Positions 27,635-38,213 of a stretch of DNA of 64,000 nucleotides are shown in pieces; within the stretch, counting starts at the first letter, position 1, and each line of letters begins with the position of its first letter. The position numbers and the translations under genes were made by a program. Source of the stretch: Rhodovarius crocodyli (GTDB taxonomy: Bacteria > Pseudomonadota > Alphaproteobacteria > Acetobacterales > Acetobacteraceae). The stretch spans positions 248,001 to 312,000 of the forward strand of contig NZ_SACL01000002.1 in assembly GCF_004005855.1 (NCBI RefSeq), written 5' to 3'. The notes beneath the pieces are model-generated. The model saw only the letters and a program-made list of their open reading frames with translations. It ran no database searches and was not told the DNA's origin.

Positions 27635-29215
27635 ATGCCATCCGATATTCAGTCACGCCGAATCGCCTCCGAGATCCGTGTGTTTGCCGGGCAGGAAAAG
27701 CTTCACCTGTCGAACCCCGCCGCCGACTGGCGGAACATCGAGGGCCTTCTCAAGCCGCTGCAGCATCAGTTCGGCGTGCAGCTGGTGCATGAGATCTATG
27801 CCACCGTGATTCACGAGGCCCTGGAGCGTGTCGGCCCCGCGCCCGTCTACAGCATCGGCTGCGGCGCGGGCGCCGAGGAGATCGAGGTGCTGCGCGCGGC
27901 CGACCGGCTGGGTTTCGCCCCCTTCACGATCATCGGCCTGGAGCTGTCGCCGATCTCCGTCGAGCGTGCGGGCGCGGCGGCCGCCGCTGCGGGCTATGCG
28001 GACCGCTTCGTGCCCCGCGTGCACGACCTGAACGCTGGGCTGCCGGCGCTGGCACCCGCCGCCGCCATCATGGCGCACCATGTATTGCACCATATCGTGG
28101 AGCTGGAGCTGCTGTACGCGCATCTGGCCGAGGGGCTGCATCCGCAGGGCAGTTTCGTCAGCTGCGACATGATGGGCCGCAACGGGCACATGCGCTGGCC
28201 GGAGGTGCTGCCGGCGGTCCGTGCCCTGTGGCAGCACCTGCCGGAGCGCTTTCGCCACGACCATGTCTGGCACCGGCCGATGCCGCATTTTCAGGATTGG
28301 GACTGCGCGATCGAGGGCTTCGAGGGCGTTCGCGCGCAGGAGGTGCTTCCCCTGCTGGCCGAGCGCTTCGTGCCCGCGCGTCTGGTCACGCGCGGCGCGG
28401 TGATGGAGGTATTCACCAGCGACCGCGTCGGGCCCGGCTTGGACCCTTTCACCTGCGAGGACGACCGGGTCTTCCTGGGCGCGCTGGCCGAGTGGGAGCG
28501 GGGGCTGCTCGCCCGGCGGGAGACGACGCCGACCGAATTCGTGGGCGAGTTCCGCCGCCGCGACAGCGGCTTCGTGCCGCCCGCCGAGATCGCGGAGGCG
28601 ATGCGCCTGGCCCTGCGCCCGCCGGAGGAAGTTTTCCCCGCCGTGCCGGTGCCGGACCTCGCCCTGCCCTGGCCGGTTCAGCCCGGCGCCGCGCCCCTGC
28701 CGCTTCCGGTGGGCGAATTGAGCGCCTCCGAGGTGCAGGCATCCGGCGCGCTGGAGGATGGCTGGCTCATCCTCGACGACGGCGCCGTCTGGGCGATCGT
28801 GGAGGAGCAGGGGCTGGACCTGCGCTTTACCGGCCCCGTGGCCGCACTGCGCTTCGAGTTCTGGCACAACCAGCCCCAGGAGCGGGAACAGGCGATTACC
28901 GTTCTGCTCGACGGGCAGCCGGTGGCCTGCACCGGCGTGATGCCGAGCGGCGAGCTCAGCTTCCTGGACGTGCAGCACCCCGCGGGCGGTAGCAGCAGCT
29001 GGCCCCTGCGGCTGCGCTGTGCCACCTGGCGGCGCCCGGACCAGGATGGCGGGGAAGACAGGCGCCCGCTTTCCTACAGCCTGTTCCGGCTGCACGCGAA
29101 GCCGATGCCGGAGGCCGCCCAGTCCCATGGTGCCCAGTCCCATGGCACCCAGTCACAGGGCGCCCGACTGCCCCTGTGGCGCCGGGCGCTGCGGCGCCTG
29201 CTCAACCTTTCCTAA
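27635..29215 (+). CDS. SAM-dependent methyltransferase with an unrecognised C-terminal domain
   Basis: A protein of 526 residues. The methyltransferase fold lies at about residues 70-190: VYSIGCGAGAEEIEVL is the SAM motif I, IIGLELSPISVERA is the acidic second strand, and IMAHHVLHHIVELELL is motif IV. A middle part (210-340) probably shapes the acceptor site. From about 375 a beta-rich domain follows (SEVQASGALEDGWLILDDGAVWAIV) that I do not recognise. Near the end three QS-rich five-residue repeats precede a basic, hydrophobic tail (LWRRALRRLLNLS). The acceptor is unknown. The 3' end overlaps the convergent gene by 14 bp. Confidence 0.75.
   Translation: MPSDIQSRRIASEIRVFAGQEKLHLSNPAADWRNIEGLLKPLQHQFGVQLVHEIYATVIHEALERVGPAPVYSIGCGAGAEEIEVLRAADRLGFAPFTIIGLELSPISVERAGAAAAAAGYADRFVPRVHDLNAGLPALAPAAAIMAHHVLHHIVELELLYAHLAEGLHPQGSFVSCDMMGRNGHMRWPEVLPAVRALWQHLPERFRHDHVWHRPMPHFQDWDCAIEGFEGVRAQEVLPLLAERFVPARLVTRGAVMEVFTSDRVGPGLDPFTCEDDRVFLGALAEWERGLLARRETTPTEFVGEFRRRDSGFVPPAEIAEAMRLALRPPEEVFPAVPVPDLALPWPVQPGAAPLPLPVGELSASEVQASGALEDGWLILDDGAVWAIVEEQGLDLRFTGPVAALRFEFWHNQPQEREQAITVLLDGQPVACTGVMPSGELSFLDVQHPAGGSSSWPLRLRCATWRRPDQDGGEDRRPLSYSLFRLHAKPMPEAAQSHGAQSHGTQSQGARLPLWRRALRRLLNLS
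29117..29161 (+). repeat. Three 15-bp tandem repeats near the methyltransferase 3' end
   Basis: Units GCCCAGTCCCATGGT, GCCCAGTCCCATGGC and a diverged third encode AQSHG, AQSHG and TQSQG. The unit length keeps the frame. Confidence 0.85.
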
Positions 29216-30779
29216 GGTTGTAGAACAGCGGCATGCCCTGCAGCATGCCGGTCACGTTCCGCCGATAGGCCGTCAGGTCCTTCCAGCGCCCGGTCGGGAT
29301 ATAGGCGACGTCCTGCAGGGCCTGTTCCTGGATCTGCCGCGCGAGCGCCTGGCGGGCCGGCTGGTCGGGCGCCTCCACCCAATGGTCACGCAGGGTTTCC
29401 AGCTGCGGGCTGGTCGGCCAGCCGGGCCAGGCGCTGAGCCCGTTGCCGCGCAGCGCCAGGTGCGAGGTCGGGTCCCACAGGTCGAGGCCCGGCAGCAGGG
29501 TGGTGGTGCAGCTCCAGCCGCCCTGGTCGAGCGGGGCGCGGCTGGCGCGGCGCTGCAGCCACACGCCGAAATCGACGGGGATGATCTCCACATTCATGCC
29601 CGCGCGCCGCATCTGGTCGGCCGCGACATCCACCTGCTGGCTCATGGTGTAGAAATTGGCGGCCGAGAGAAAACCGATCTTCTCCCCGTTGTATCCGGCC
29701 GCCGCCAGCTCCTGCCGGACCTTGGCGTAGTCGCGGGGCGCCGTCAGCACGGACATGCCGGCGTCGCTCGCCATGGGTGAGTTCGGGCAGAACACCCCCA
29801 CCCCCGTGTCCCACAGGCTGCGGTCGGTGCCGGCGACCGCGGTCATGATCTCGCTCTGGTCGATGGCGCCCAGGATGGCGCGGCGGATGGCCGGCTTGTC
29901 GAAGGGTGGCTGCAGGTGGTTCAGCCGCAGGATGCCCATGTTGCCGGCCGGGTTGTAGCTGCCCAGCACCACGTTGCGGTCCCGCCGCAGCAGCGGCACC
30001 AGGTCGAGCAGCACATCCTCATACCAGTCGATCTCGCCGCTGATCACGGCGGCGGCGGCGGTGGGCGCGTCGGGGATGATGGTCCATTCCACGCGGTCCA
30101 GATGCGCGACCTTGGGGCCGGAGGTGAATTGCGGCGTGCCGTCCGGGCGCGGGACATAGCCGTCGAACTTCGCCCAGACGGAACGCGCGCCGTTCACGCG
30201 TTCATTGGCCAGGTAGCGGAACGGGCCGCTGCCCACCACCTCGGTCACCTGCTTCGTCGGGTCGGCCGCGATCAGGCGCTCAGGCATGATGACGGGGATG
30301 TAGCTGGTGGATTTGCCCAGCGCATTGGGCAGCAGCGGGAAGGGCCGCTTCAGCCGGAACACGATCTCCTTGTCCGAGGGCGCGGAGATCTCGTCCGTCA
30401 CGGCCATCAGCAGCTGGCCCATCACGTCCACCCGGCCCCAGCGGCGGATGCTGGCCACGCAATCCCTGGCCAGCACCGGCGTGCCGTCATGGAAGCGCAG
30501 GCCGTCGCGCAGCGTGATGGTCCAGCGCCTGCCTTCATCGGCCACCACATGGCCGGCGGCCATCTGCGGGTGCGGGTTCAGGTTGTCGTCCAGGCCATAG
30601 AGCGTGTCGTAGCTCATCAGCGCCAGGTAGCGGGTGGAGAAGGCGGTGCTGAACACCGGGTCCAGGATGGTGGCATCCGCGTTGGGCTTGAACCTGAACA
30701 CCCGGTTCGCCTGGGCCTGCCCCAGGGATGGGGCGGCGAAGGCTGCGGCACCGGTCGCCAGAACGTCTCTACGCTTCAT
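29202..30779 (-). CDS. Extracytoplasmic solute-binding protein, peptide/opine type (SBP family 5)
   Basis: A 525-residue binding protein of an ABC importer. It has a Tat-like signal (MKRRDVLATGAAAFAAPSLGQA), then VFRFKPNADATILDPVFSTAF, WTITLRDGLRFHDGTPV and VGSGPFRY, all typical of the DppA/OppA family. The ATG at 30779 has AGGAGAGG in good position; a TTG two codons earlier is less likely. It follows hyuB after 40 nt on the same strand. No permease or ATPase gene is nearby, so the importer is completed from elsewhere or lost. Confidence 0.9.
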   Translation of the reverse strand: MKRRDVLATGAAAFAAPSLGQAQANRVFRFKPNADATILDPVFSTAFSTRYLALMSYDTLYGLDDNLNPHPQMAAGHVVADEGRRWTITLRDGLRFHDGTPVLARDCVASIRRWGRVDVMGQLLMAVTDEISAPSDKEIVFRLKRPFPLLPNALGKSTSYIPVIMPERLIAADPTKQVTEVVGSGPFRYLANERVNGARSVWAKFDGYVPRPDGTPQFTSGPKVAHLDRVEWTIIPDAPTAAAAVISGEIDWYEDVLLDLVPLLRRDRNVVLGSYNPAGNMGILRLNHLQPPFDKPAIRRAILGAIDQSEIMTAVAGTDRSLWDTGVGVFCPNSPMASDAGMSVLTAPRDYAKVRQELAAAGYNGEKIGFLSAANFYTMSQQVDVAADQMRRAGMNVEIIPVDFGVWLQRRASRAPLDQGGWSCTTTLLPGLDLWDPTSHLALRGNGLSAWPGWPTSPQLETLRDHWVEAPDQPARQALARQIQEQALQDVAYIPTGRWKDLTAYRRNVTGMLQGMPLFYNLRKG

Positions 30780-30819
30780 GCTCAACCTCTCCTGGGTGGT
30801 GGGATGTGTCGGCCGGGGG

Positions 30820-32472
30820 CTACTTCCCCCAGGCCTCGGCCAGTTCCTTCGAGATCACGCCGTCTTCCAGATCGCGCTGGATCAGGGCCGCCGGGCGTTC
30901 GGCGGGCGCGCCGTAGCCGCCGCCGCCGCCCAGGCTGATGGTGACCACATCGCCCTTCAGCAGGTTGAAGGCCGCCTTGCTGGTCAGGCTGATGACCTGC
31001 CCGTCGCGCAGCACCTCGCACTTGCCCGAGGCGCCGGGACCGCCGCCGAAAATGCCCGAGGAATGGCCGGTGAAACGGTCCGAGTAGTAGGAGACCAGCG
31101 CCCCCTCGGTCAGGATCTCATAGCTGCGTGAGAAGCCCGTGCCGCCGCGCCTGGCACCCACCCCGCCGCTGTCGGTGCGCAGCGTGTAGTCGGTGACGCG
31201 GAAGAAGCTGAAATCCTGGTCCATCGCCTCGACCGGCGTGTTGGAGCAGTTGGAGAGCGGGTTATCGACCGCGTCGCAGCCGTCATTGCCGATGCCCGCG
31301 CCGTAGCCCCCGCCATACACCTCCAGATAGACCGACCACCCGGCAGGCCCGAGCCAGGAGAGGCAGAAGGCGGTGGTGGTGTCATAGCCCTGGGCGATCA
31401 CCTTCTCGGGCGCCGCCTGGGAGACGGCCTGCATCACCGCGTTCCACGCGCGCGAACAGGACAGCATGCGCGCGCGCACCGGGGCCGGGTGGTTCGGGTT
31501 CAGCAGCGTGCCCTTGGGCGCCGTGACCGTGATGGGCCGCAGCGAGCCGTCATTGAACGGGATGTCCGGGCTGGTAAGCGCCGCCTTGAGGCAGGAGACG
31601 CTGGCCGAGATGACCGAGGCGAAGGGCGCGTTGATGTTGGTGCCCACCTGGGGCGCGGTGCCGGTGAAATCGACGGTGATGGAATCGCCCGCGATCGTCA
31701 CCGCCGCGCGCACCGGCAGCGGCCCGCTGCCCAGCCCGTCGTCATCGAGGAAGGCCTCGCCGTGATAGGTGCCGTCCGGCACCTCGGCGATGGCGGCGCG
31801 CATCCGGCGCTCGGAATAATCCTGCAGGGCGGCCATGGTGGCCGTGACCTTGGCGCGGCCGTAGCGCGCGGCCAGTTCCTGGATGCGCAGCACGCCGATG
31901 TTGTTGGCTGCGATCTGCGCGTCGAAGTCGCCCATGGTCTGGGCGGGCACGCGCACATTGGCCCGCAGCAGCCGCTGGAAGCCGCCGCCATGCCAGTCGC
32001 GGTGGATGTTCACCTTCATGGGCGGGATGATCAGCCCTTCGGCATAGAGGTCCCGCGCGCCGGCATTCAGCCCCGGGCTGCCGCCGCCGAGGTCGAGGTG
32101 ATGCGCGACGGAGGCCGCGAAGCCGATCACCTCGCCCTCGAAGAAGATCGGGTGGAAGAAGAACACGTCCTGCAGGTGCTGGCCGCCCGAATAGGGGTCG
32201 TTGATGACCAGGAAGTCGCCTTCCTCCAGCGTCTCCTTCGGGTAGAGCGCGGCACAGGGCTGGAAGATGCGCCCGATGCTGCCGAGTTGCATCGGGATCA
32301 GCTCCGCCTGGGCGACGGTGCCGCCATCGGCGTCCAGCAGCGCGGCGGAGCCGTCGCGCGCCTCACGCAGGATGGTGGAGTAGGCGGAGCGGATGAGCTT
32401 CGCGCCCATCTCGCGCGCCGCCGCGATCACGGATTGGCTGAGGATGGCATATTCGACGGGGTCCAGGGTCAT
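30820..32472 (-). CDS. Hydantoinase B / oxoprolinase family protein
   Basis: The 550-residue B subunit of an ATP-dependent hydantoinase/oxoprolinase or carboxylase. It starts LDPVEYAILSQSVIAAAREMG and holds DGSAALLDADGGTVAQAE, NDPYSGGQHLQDVFFFHPIF and NTPVEAMDQDFSFF, and ends with a Gly-rich segment (VTISLGGGGGYG) typical of the family. It begins 3 nt after the hyuA stop. The A and B subunits act together on a cyclic amide or a related substrate; which one is unknown. Confidence 0.92.
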   Translation of the reverse strand: MTLDPVEYAILSQSVIAAAREMGAKLIRSAYSTILREARDGSAALLDADGGTVAQAELIPMQLGSIGRIFQPCAALYPKETLEEGDFLVINDPYSGGQHLQDVFFFHPIFFEGEVIGFAASVAHHLDLGGGSPGLNAGARDLYAEGLIIPPMKVNIHRDWHGGGFQRLLRANVRVPAQTMGDFDAQIAANNIGVLRIQELAARYGRAKVTATMAALQDYSERRMRAAIAEVPDGTYHGEAFLDDDGLGSGPLPVRAAVTIAGDSITVDFTGTAPQVGTNINAPFASVISASVSCLKAALTSPDIPFNDGSLRPITVTAPKGTLLNPNHPAPVRARMLSCSRAWNAVMQAVSQAAPEKVIAQGYDTTTAFCLSWLGPAGWSVYLEVYGGGYGAGIGNDGCDAVDNPLSNCSNTPVEAMDQDFSFFRVTDYTLRTDSGGVGARRGGTGFSRSYEILTEGALVSYYSDRFTGHSSGIFGGGPGASGKCEVLRDGQVISLTSKAAFNLLKGDVVTISLGGGGGYGAPAERPAALIQRDLEDGVISKELAEAWGK

Positions 32473-32475
32473 GGT

Positions 32476-34479
<2,004 letters not shown>

Positions 34480-34539
34480 GTTTTGCTTTCCGGCACTGTC
34501 TGGGGGTAGCTTACGCCGCCATCGCCCTTGTGCAACCAA

Positions 34540-34568
34540 ATTGAAAATACCACGGTGATTTTTTCAAT
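34540..34568. promoter_or_regulatory. 29-bp palindromic operator between hyuA and the XRE-cupin regulator
   Basis: Arms ATTGAAAA (34540-34547) and TTTTCAAT (34561-34568) are perfectly inverted around the centre CACGGTG, itself symmetric about 34554; 12 of 14 paired positions match. It overlaps the regulator's ATG at 34567 and lies about 60 nt before hyuA. The A/T-rich arms stand out in this genome. It is the obvious candidate site for autoregulation and control of hyuAB. Confidence 0.7.
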
Positions 34569-35160
34569 GAATGAGGAAGTGCCGGACAGCGTCACGGATA
34601 GCCCCACCCCGGTGCTGGGCCTCAGGCTGCGCGGCATGCGCCAGCGGCGCGACTGGACGCTGCAGGAACTCTCTGCCCGCAGCGGCCTGTCGGTGGGCAT
34701 GCTGAGCCAGATCGAGCGCGGGATATCCTCGCCCTCCATCCGCTCCCTGCAGAAGCTGGCCGAGATCTTCGCCGTGCCGATCGGCTGGTTCTTCAGCGAC
34801 GCGGGCGCCGCCGCCCAGGGCCCCGGCTGGGTGCTGCGCCGCGCCCAGCGCCGCGTGCTCGACCTCTCGGCCAAGGGCATCACCAAGGAATTGCTGGCCC
34901 CTGAAGGTGACGGCAGCATCGAGATGATGCTGATCACGGTCGAGCCCGGCGGCTCCACCGGCGAGGCCCCCTACAGCCACGCGGGCGAGGATGCGGGCAC
35001 CGTCATCGAGGGCGTGCTCGGCCTGGAAGTGGACGGCACCACCAGCACCCTGCAGGCCGGCGACTCATTCCGCTTCGCCTCCACCCTGCCGCACCGCTTC
35101 TGGAACAACGGCCCGCTGCGCTGCGTCGTCGTCTGGGCCGTGACGCCGCCGCTGTACTGA
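34567..35160 (+). CDS. XRE-family regulator with C-terminal cupin domain
   Basis: A 197-residue regulator. The helix-turn-helix spans about residues 18-72 (LRGMRQRRDWTLQELSARSG, then MLSQIERGISSPSIRSLQKLA). The cupin, about 115-195, should bind a small molecule (PYSHAGEDAGTVIEG, FASTLPHRFWNNG). This layout matches regulators such as PuuR, which sense a substrate of the adjoining pathway. It is divergent from hyuAB and probably controls it. The ATG at 34567 lies within the palindrome, so the bound protein could block its own translation start or promoter. An upstream TTG is less likely. Confidence 0.88.
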   Translation: MNEEVPDSVTDSPTPVLGLRLRGMRQRRDWTLQELSARSGLSVGMLSQIERGISSPSIRSLQKLAEIFAVPIGWFFSDAGAAAQGPGWVLRRAQRRVLDLSAKGITKELLAPEGDGSIEMMLITVEPGGSTGEAPYSHAGEDAGTVIEGVLGLEVDGTTSTLQAGDSFRFASTLPHRFWNNGPLRCVVVWAVTPPLY

Positions 35161-35164
35161 GCGG

Positions 35165-35425
35165 GGGAAGTGGCTCTCCGGGGCGCTGCCCCGAACCCCG
35201 ATCAGGGGCTTTGCCCCCGATACCCCCACCAAAGGCCGAAAGGCCTTTGGAAACCGGGAGCCGAAAGGTTGAGGAGGGGGCGGGTAGCGCTCGTCGGGCC
35301 AGGAAGGACACTCGGTGCCCCCTCCTCAACCTTTCGGATAACTCATGGGGGTCCAGGGGCCACAGGCTCCTGGCGGGTTCCAAGGGCGGCGCCCTTGGTG
35401 GGGTCCGGGGCAAGGCCCCGGCCTG
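35165..35425. repeat. Dense array of GC hairpins with a 20-bp perfect inverted repeat
   Basis: No gene. Seen in order: CGGGGC-GCT-GCCCCG (35179-35193); an AGGGGC/GCCCCC stem near 35203; CCAAAGGCC-GAAA-GGCCTTTGG (35229-35250); a perfect 20-bp inverted repeat, 35261-35280 and 35318-35337, with a 37-nt spacer; CCAAGGGC-GGC-GCCCTTGG (35380-35398); CCGGGGC-AAG-GCCCCGG (35405-35421). It lies between two convergent stops and probably ends both transcripts. Similar hairpins recur at 41.1, 50.0 and 55.3 kb. Confidence 0.8.
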
Positions 35426-35427
35426 CC

Positions 35428-36708
35428 TCACATCCCCAGCCGGTCCAGCACGCGGCCGCGCCAGACTTCGGCCCAGACGCCGAGTTTCCAGAAGCGGTGG
35501 AAGGCGATGGGTTTCAGCGGCAGGAAGGGCATGTCGAAGCCCGCCTTGTCGCCGGTGGCCAGGTGTTCGGCCAGGATGCGGCCCATGTGGCTGGACATGG
35601 CGACGCCGCGCCCGTTGTAGCCGACGCAGCTGATCAGGCCCGGCGCCAGCTCATGGATGTGCGGGTAGTGGTCCTGGGTGATGGCCACGCGGCCGTTCCA
35701 GGCCTTGGACCAGGTGGCGCCCTTCAGCTGCGGCCACAGCCGCTCGGTATGCGCGACCAGATAATCGAGCCCGGCGGTGCCCTGCAGTTCGCCCTGGGGC
35801 CCGCGCCCGCCCATCAGCAGGCGGTTTTCCTGATCGACGCGGTAATAGACGGTGATGCGCCCGGTTTCGAACACCGAGCCGCGCAGCGGCAGGATGGAGG
35901 CCGCGACGTCCGGGGCGAGGGGTTCCGTCGCGCGGATGGAGCTGAACACCGGCACCACGCTCTGTTCCAGCCCCGGCCACAGCGCGTCGGTATAGCCGTT
36001 GGTCGCCAGCAGCACCTGCCCGGCGCGGACCTTGCCGCGCGGGGTCTCGACCAGCCATCCGTCGCCCTGCGGCTTCAGGGCGGTCGCGGGCGTGTCGCCA
36101 TGGATGCGCGCACCGAGGGCGAGTGCCGCGCGCGCCAGGCCGCGCGCATAGCTCAGCGGCTGCACATCGCCGCCGCGCGGGTCCAGGAAGCCGAGCTGGT
36201 AATAGCCGGTGCCAGTGGCCTGCTCCATCGCCGGGCCTTCCAGCAGGCGGGTGGGCATGCCGCGCTCGGCACAGACATCCGCCAGTTTGCGCAGCTCGGC
36301 CGCGGATTTCGCGCTGGTGGCCGCGCGCAGCGTGCCGCCCTGGCGGGCCTCGCAGCGGATCTGGTGGCGGCGGATCAGCTCGAACACATAGTCGGGGGCG
36401 GCGTGGCTGAAGGCCACCATGCGCCGGCCCAGCTCAGGGCCGAAATGGGCCTCCACCTCATCGGGGCGGTGCTTCAGCCCGGGGTTCACCTGCCCGCCAT
36501 TGCGGCCTGAGGCACCCCAGCCCGGCTCATTGGCTTCCAGCACGATGCAGGAGACCCCGCGCTCGGCCAGGTGCAGGGCGGTGGAAAGTCCGGTGAAGCC
36601 CGCGCCGATGATGGCGACATCGGCCTGCGCATCACCCTCCAGCGGCGGGGTGTGGACGGCGGGGATGGCGGTGACGGCGTAGAGGCTGGGCGGCAGCGGG
36701 CGTGGCAT
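35428..36708 (-). CDS. FAD-dependent oxidoreductase (gamma-glutamylputrescine oxidase-like)
   Basis: A 426-residue flavoenzyme of the DAO family. The FAD motif VAIIGAGFTGLSTALHLAERG is near residue 32, followed by GASGRNGGQVNPGLK, a signature shared with PuuB-type amine oxidases. The C-terminal NGRVAITQDHYPHIHEL and GYNGRGVAMSSHMG complete the flavin site. The start at 36708 is favoured by homologue length. It follows the TetR gene after 57 nt on the same strand and may be controlled by it. The substrate is probably an amine. Confidence 0.87.
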   Translation of the reverse strand: MPRPLPPSLYAVTAIPAVHTPPLEGDAQADVAIIGAGFTGLSTALHLAERGVSCIVLEANEPGWGASGRNGGQVNPGLKHRPDEVEAHFGPELGRRMVAFSHAAPDYVFELIRRHQIRCEARQGGTLRAATSAKSAAELRKLADVCAERGMPTRLLEGPAMEQATGTGYYQLGFLDPRGGDVQPLSYARGLARAALALGARIHGDTPATALKPQGDGWLVETPRGKVRAGQVLLATNGYTDALWPGLEQSVVPVFSSIRATEPLAPDVAASILPLRGSVFETGRITVYYRVDQENRLLMGGRGPQGELQGTAGLDYLVAHTERLWPQLKGATWSKAWNGRVAITQDHYPHIHELAPGLISCVGYNGRGVAMSSHMGRILAEHLATGDKAGFDMPFLPLKPIAFHRFWKLGVWAEVWRGRVLDRLGM

Positions 36709-36765
36709 GGCCGGAGTGTTCGCCCGCGCCGCCGCCCCGTCAAGGCGCTTCACCTGGGGTGAAAA

Positions 36766-37392
36766 TCAGCGCGGCTTCTGGAAGCCGCCCACGATCATGT
36801 CGTGGAACTGTTCCACGATCTGCACGGCGGTCAGCGGCCCGCCGGGGCTGTACCAGCGCGTCAGCCAGTTGGTGGCGCTGCTGACCAGGCGGCCGGCCAG
36901 CGCGATGTCCAGGTCCTCGCGCATGTCGCCGTTCTCGACCGCGGCGCGCAGGATGTCGCGCAGCACGGCCTCGTATTTGTCGCGCCATTCCAGGCGCTGC
37001 TTGCGCCGGCGCACCTGCGGGTCGTTCCAGAACATCGCGGCACTGGCGAGCCACGCCCAGCGGAACTTCTCGAAGAAGCGAGCCGTCTCGACCATGAACA
37101 CCTTCAGCCGGTCCATGGGCGGCAGGGCCGGATTGTCGTGCGCCGCGATGTGCAGATAGATCGACTTGGTGGTGCCCATGGAGACAAGCCGCAGGATCGC
37201 GTTCTTGTCCGGGAAGTGGTGATAGAGCGTGGCCTTGGAGATGCCGCACTCCTCCGCGATGTCGCGCATCGAGGCACCGTCGAAGCCCTTGGTGGCGAAC
37301 AGCCGGCAGGCGACGGTCAGGATCTGCAGCTTGCGCTCGGAGGGTGGATGCTCCTCGTCGCCCAGTTCCAACAGTTCCGCCAGATCTCTCAT
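36766..37392 (-). CDS. TetR/AcrR-family transcriptional regulator
   Basis: A 208-residue repressor-type protein. The helix-turn-helix is RLFATKGFDGASMRDIAEECGISKATLYHHFPDK (shown here in outline: GASMRDIAEECGISK is the recognition part). The rest is a helical ligand domain with TetR_C-like FFEKFRWAWLAS and LTRWYSPGGPLTA, resembling regulators of acyl-CoA metabolism. The start is the ATG at 37392; a TTG at 37416 would run through the palindrome. The target is likely its own promoter and the downstream oxidase. Confidence 0.9.
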   Translation of the reverse strand: MRDLAELLELGDEEHPPSERKLQILTVACRLFATKGFDGASMRDIAEECGISKATLYHHFPDKNAILRLVSMGTTKSIYLHIAAHDNPALPPMDRLKVFMVETARFFEKFRWAWLASAAMFWNDPQVRRRKQRLEWRDKYEAVLRDILRAAVENGDMREDLDIALAGRLVSSATNWLTRWYSPGGPLTAVQIVEQFHDMIVGGFQKPR

Positions 37393-37405
37393 TTCCGCCC
37401 CGATG

Positions 37406-37417
37406 CTTGCATGCAAG
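37406..37417. promoter_or_regulatory. Palindrome CTTGCATGCAAG before the TetR gene
   Basis: A perfect 12-bp palindrome 14 nt upstream of the TetR start. The position suits autoregulation. A related ATGCATGCAA occurs at 37464-37473 in the end of the rRNA methyltransferase gene. Confidence 0.4.
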
Positions 37418-37452
37418 GCGCAAGCGCCTGCGATTATTCCGATCAGGCTGCC

Positions 37453-38181
37453 TTACCCGCCCAATGCATGCAACAGCACGGCCGCCGCGTTGGACACATT
37501 CAGGCTTTCGACCGGCCCGCGCGCGGGCAGCGTCACGCGCAGCGGGCAGGCGGCGATGGCGGCGGGGGTGGGGCCGTGTTCCTCATTGCCCAGCACCAGG
37601 GCGAAGGGCTTGCCGCGCGGCAGCTGGGCGGGGGGCACGCCATCGGCGGCGGTGGCCACCACCGGGGCCAGCCGGCCGGTCACCCGCCGCAGGAAGCCAG
37701 GCAGGTCCTCCACCCGGAATAGGTCCAGGTGTTCCAGCGCGCCCTCGCTGGTGCGGAACACCGCGTCAGAGAGGTCCGCCTGGCGCGGGTCGGCCGAGAT
37801 GACGGCGGCCTTCGCGCCGAAGAACACCGCCGAGCGCAGGATGGCGCCCATGTTGTGCGGGTTGCCCACCCCGTCCAGCACCGGCAGCACCGCGGCGGAC
37901 CACAGCACATCCGGCAGGCGTTCGGGCATGGGCAGGGCGCGGCGGGGGGCGGCGATGGCCACGATGCCGTTGTGGTGCGGCGTGCCCGCGATGCGGTCCA
38001 GCTCCTCGGACGGCACCATGCGATAGGGCAGGCGGTGGCGCGCCATGTAGCGCGCCAGCGGAATGGCGAACTGCTCCATCTCCGGCGTGTAGAACAGGCG
38101 GCCCACCTGCTCGGGGCGGCGCGTGAACAGGGCGCGGACCGCGTTGGGGCCGGTGATGCGCTGGGGGTCGGGGCTTCGCAT
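37453..38181 (-). CDS. TrmH/SpoU-family RNA 2'-O-methyltransferase (RlmB-like)
   Basis: A knotted (SPOUT) methyltransferase of 242 residues. The N-terminal part (residues 1-85) is the SpoU substrate-binding domain. The catalytic domain has motif 1 DGVGNPHNMGAILRSAVFFG, motif 2 PFALVLGNEEHG and motif 3 ESLNVSNAAAVLLHAL. RlmB methylates a 23S rRNA guanosine; TrmH acts on tRNA, so the exact target is open. It sits between the intradiol dioxygenase and the TetR gene on the same strand. Confidence 0.9.
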   Translation of the reverse strand: MRSPDPQRITGPNAVRALFTRRPEQVGRLFYTPEMEQFAIPLARYMARHRLPYRMVPSEELDRIAGTPHHNGIVAIAAPRRALPMPERLPDVLWSAAVLPVLDGVGNPHNMGAILRSAVFFGAKAAVISADPRQADLSDAVFRTSEGALEHLDLFRVEDLPGFLRRVTGRLAPVVATAADGVPPAQLPRGKPFALVLGNEEHGPTPAAIAACPLRVTLPARGPVESLNVSNAAAVLLHALGG

Positions 38182-38213
38182 CGGCGGCCGTTAGCGCGGC
38201 GCGGGCGCGGAAG

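Noticed and set aside
37464-37473. ATGCATGCAA read as a promoter or origin element
   Set aside because: It lies inside the rRNA methyltransferase coding end and is too short to support an origin; kept only as a possible second TetR site.
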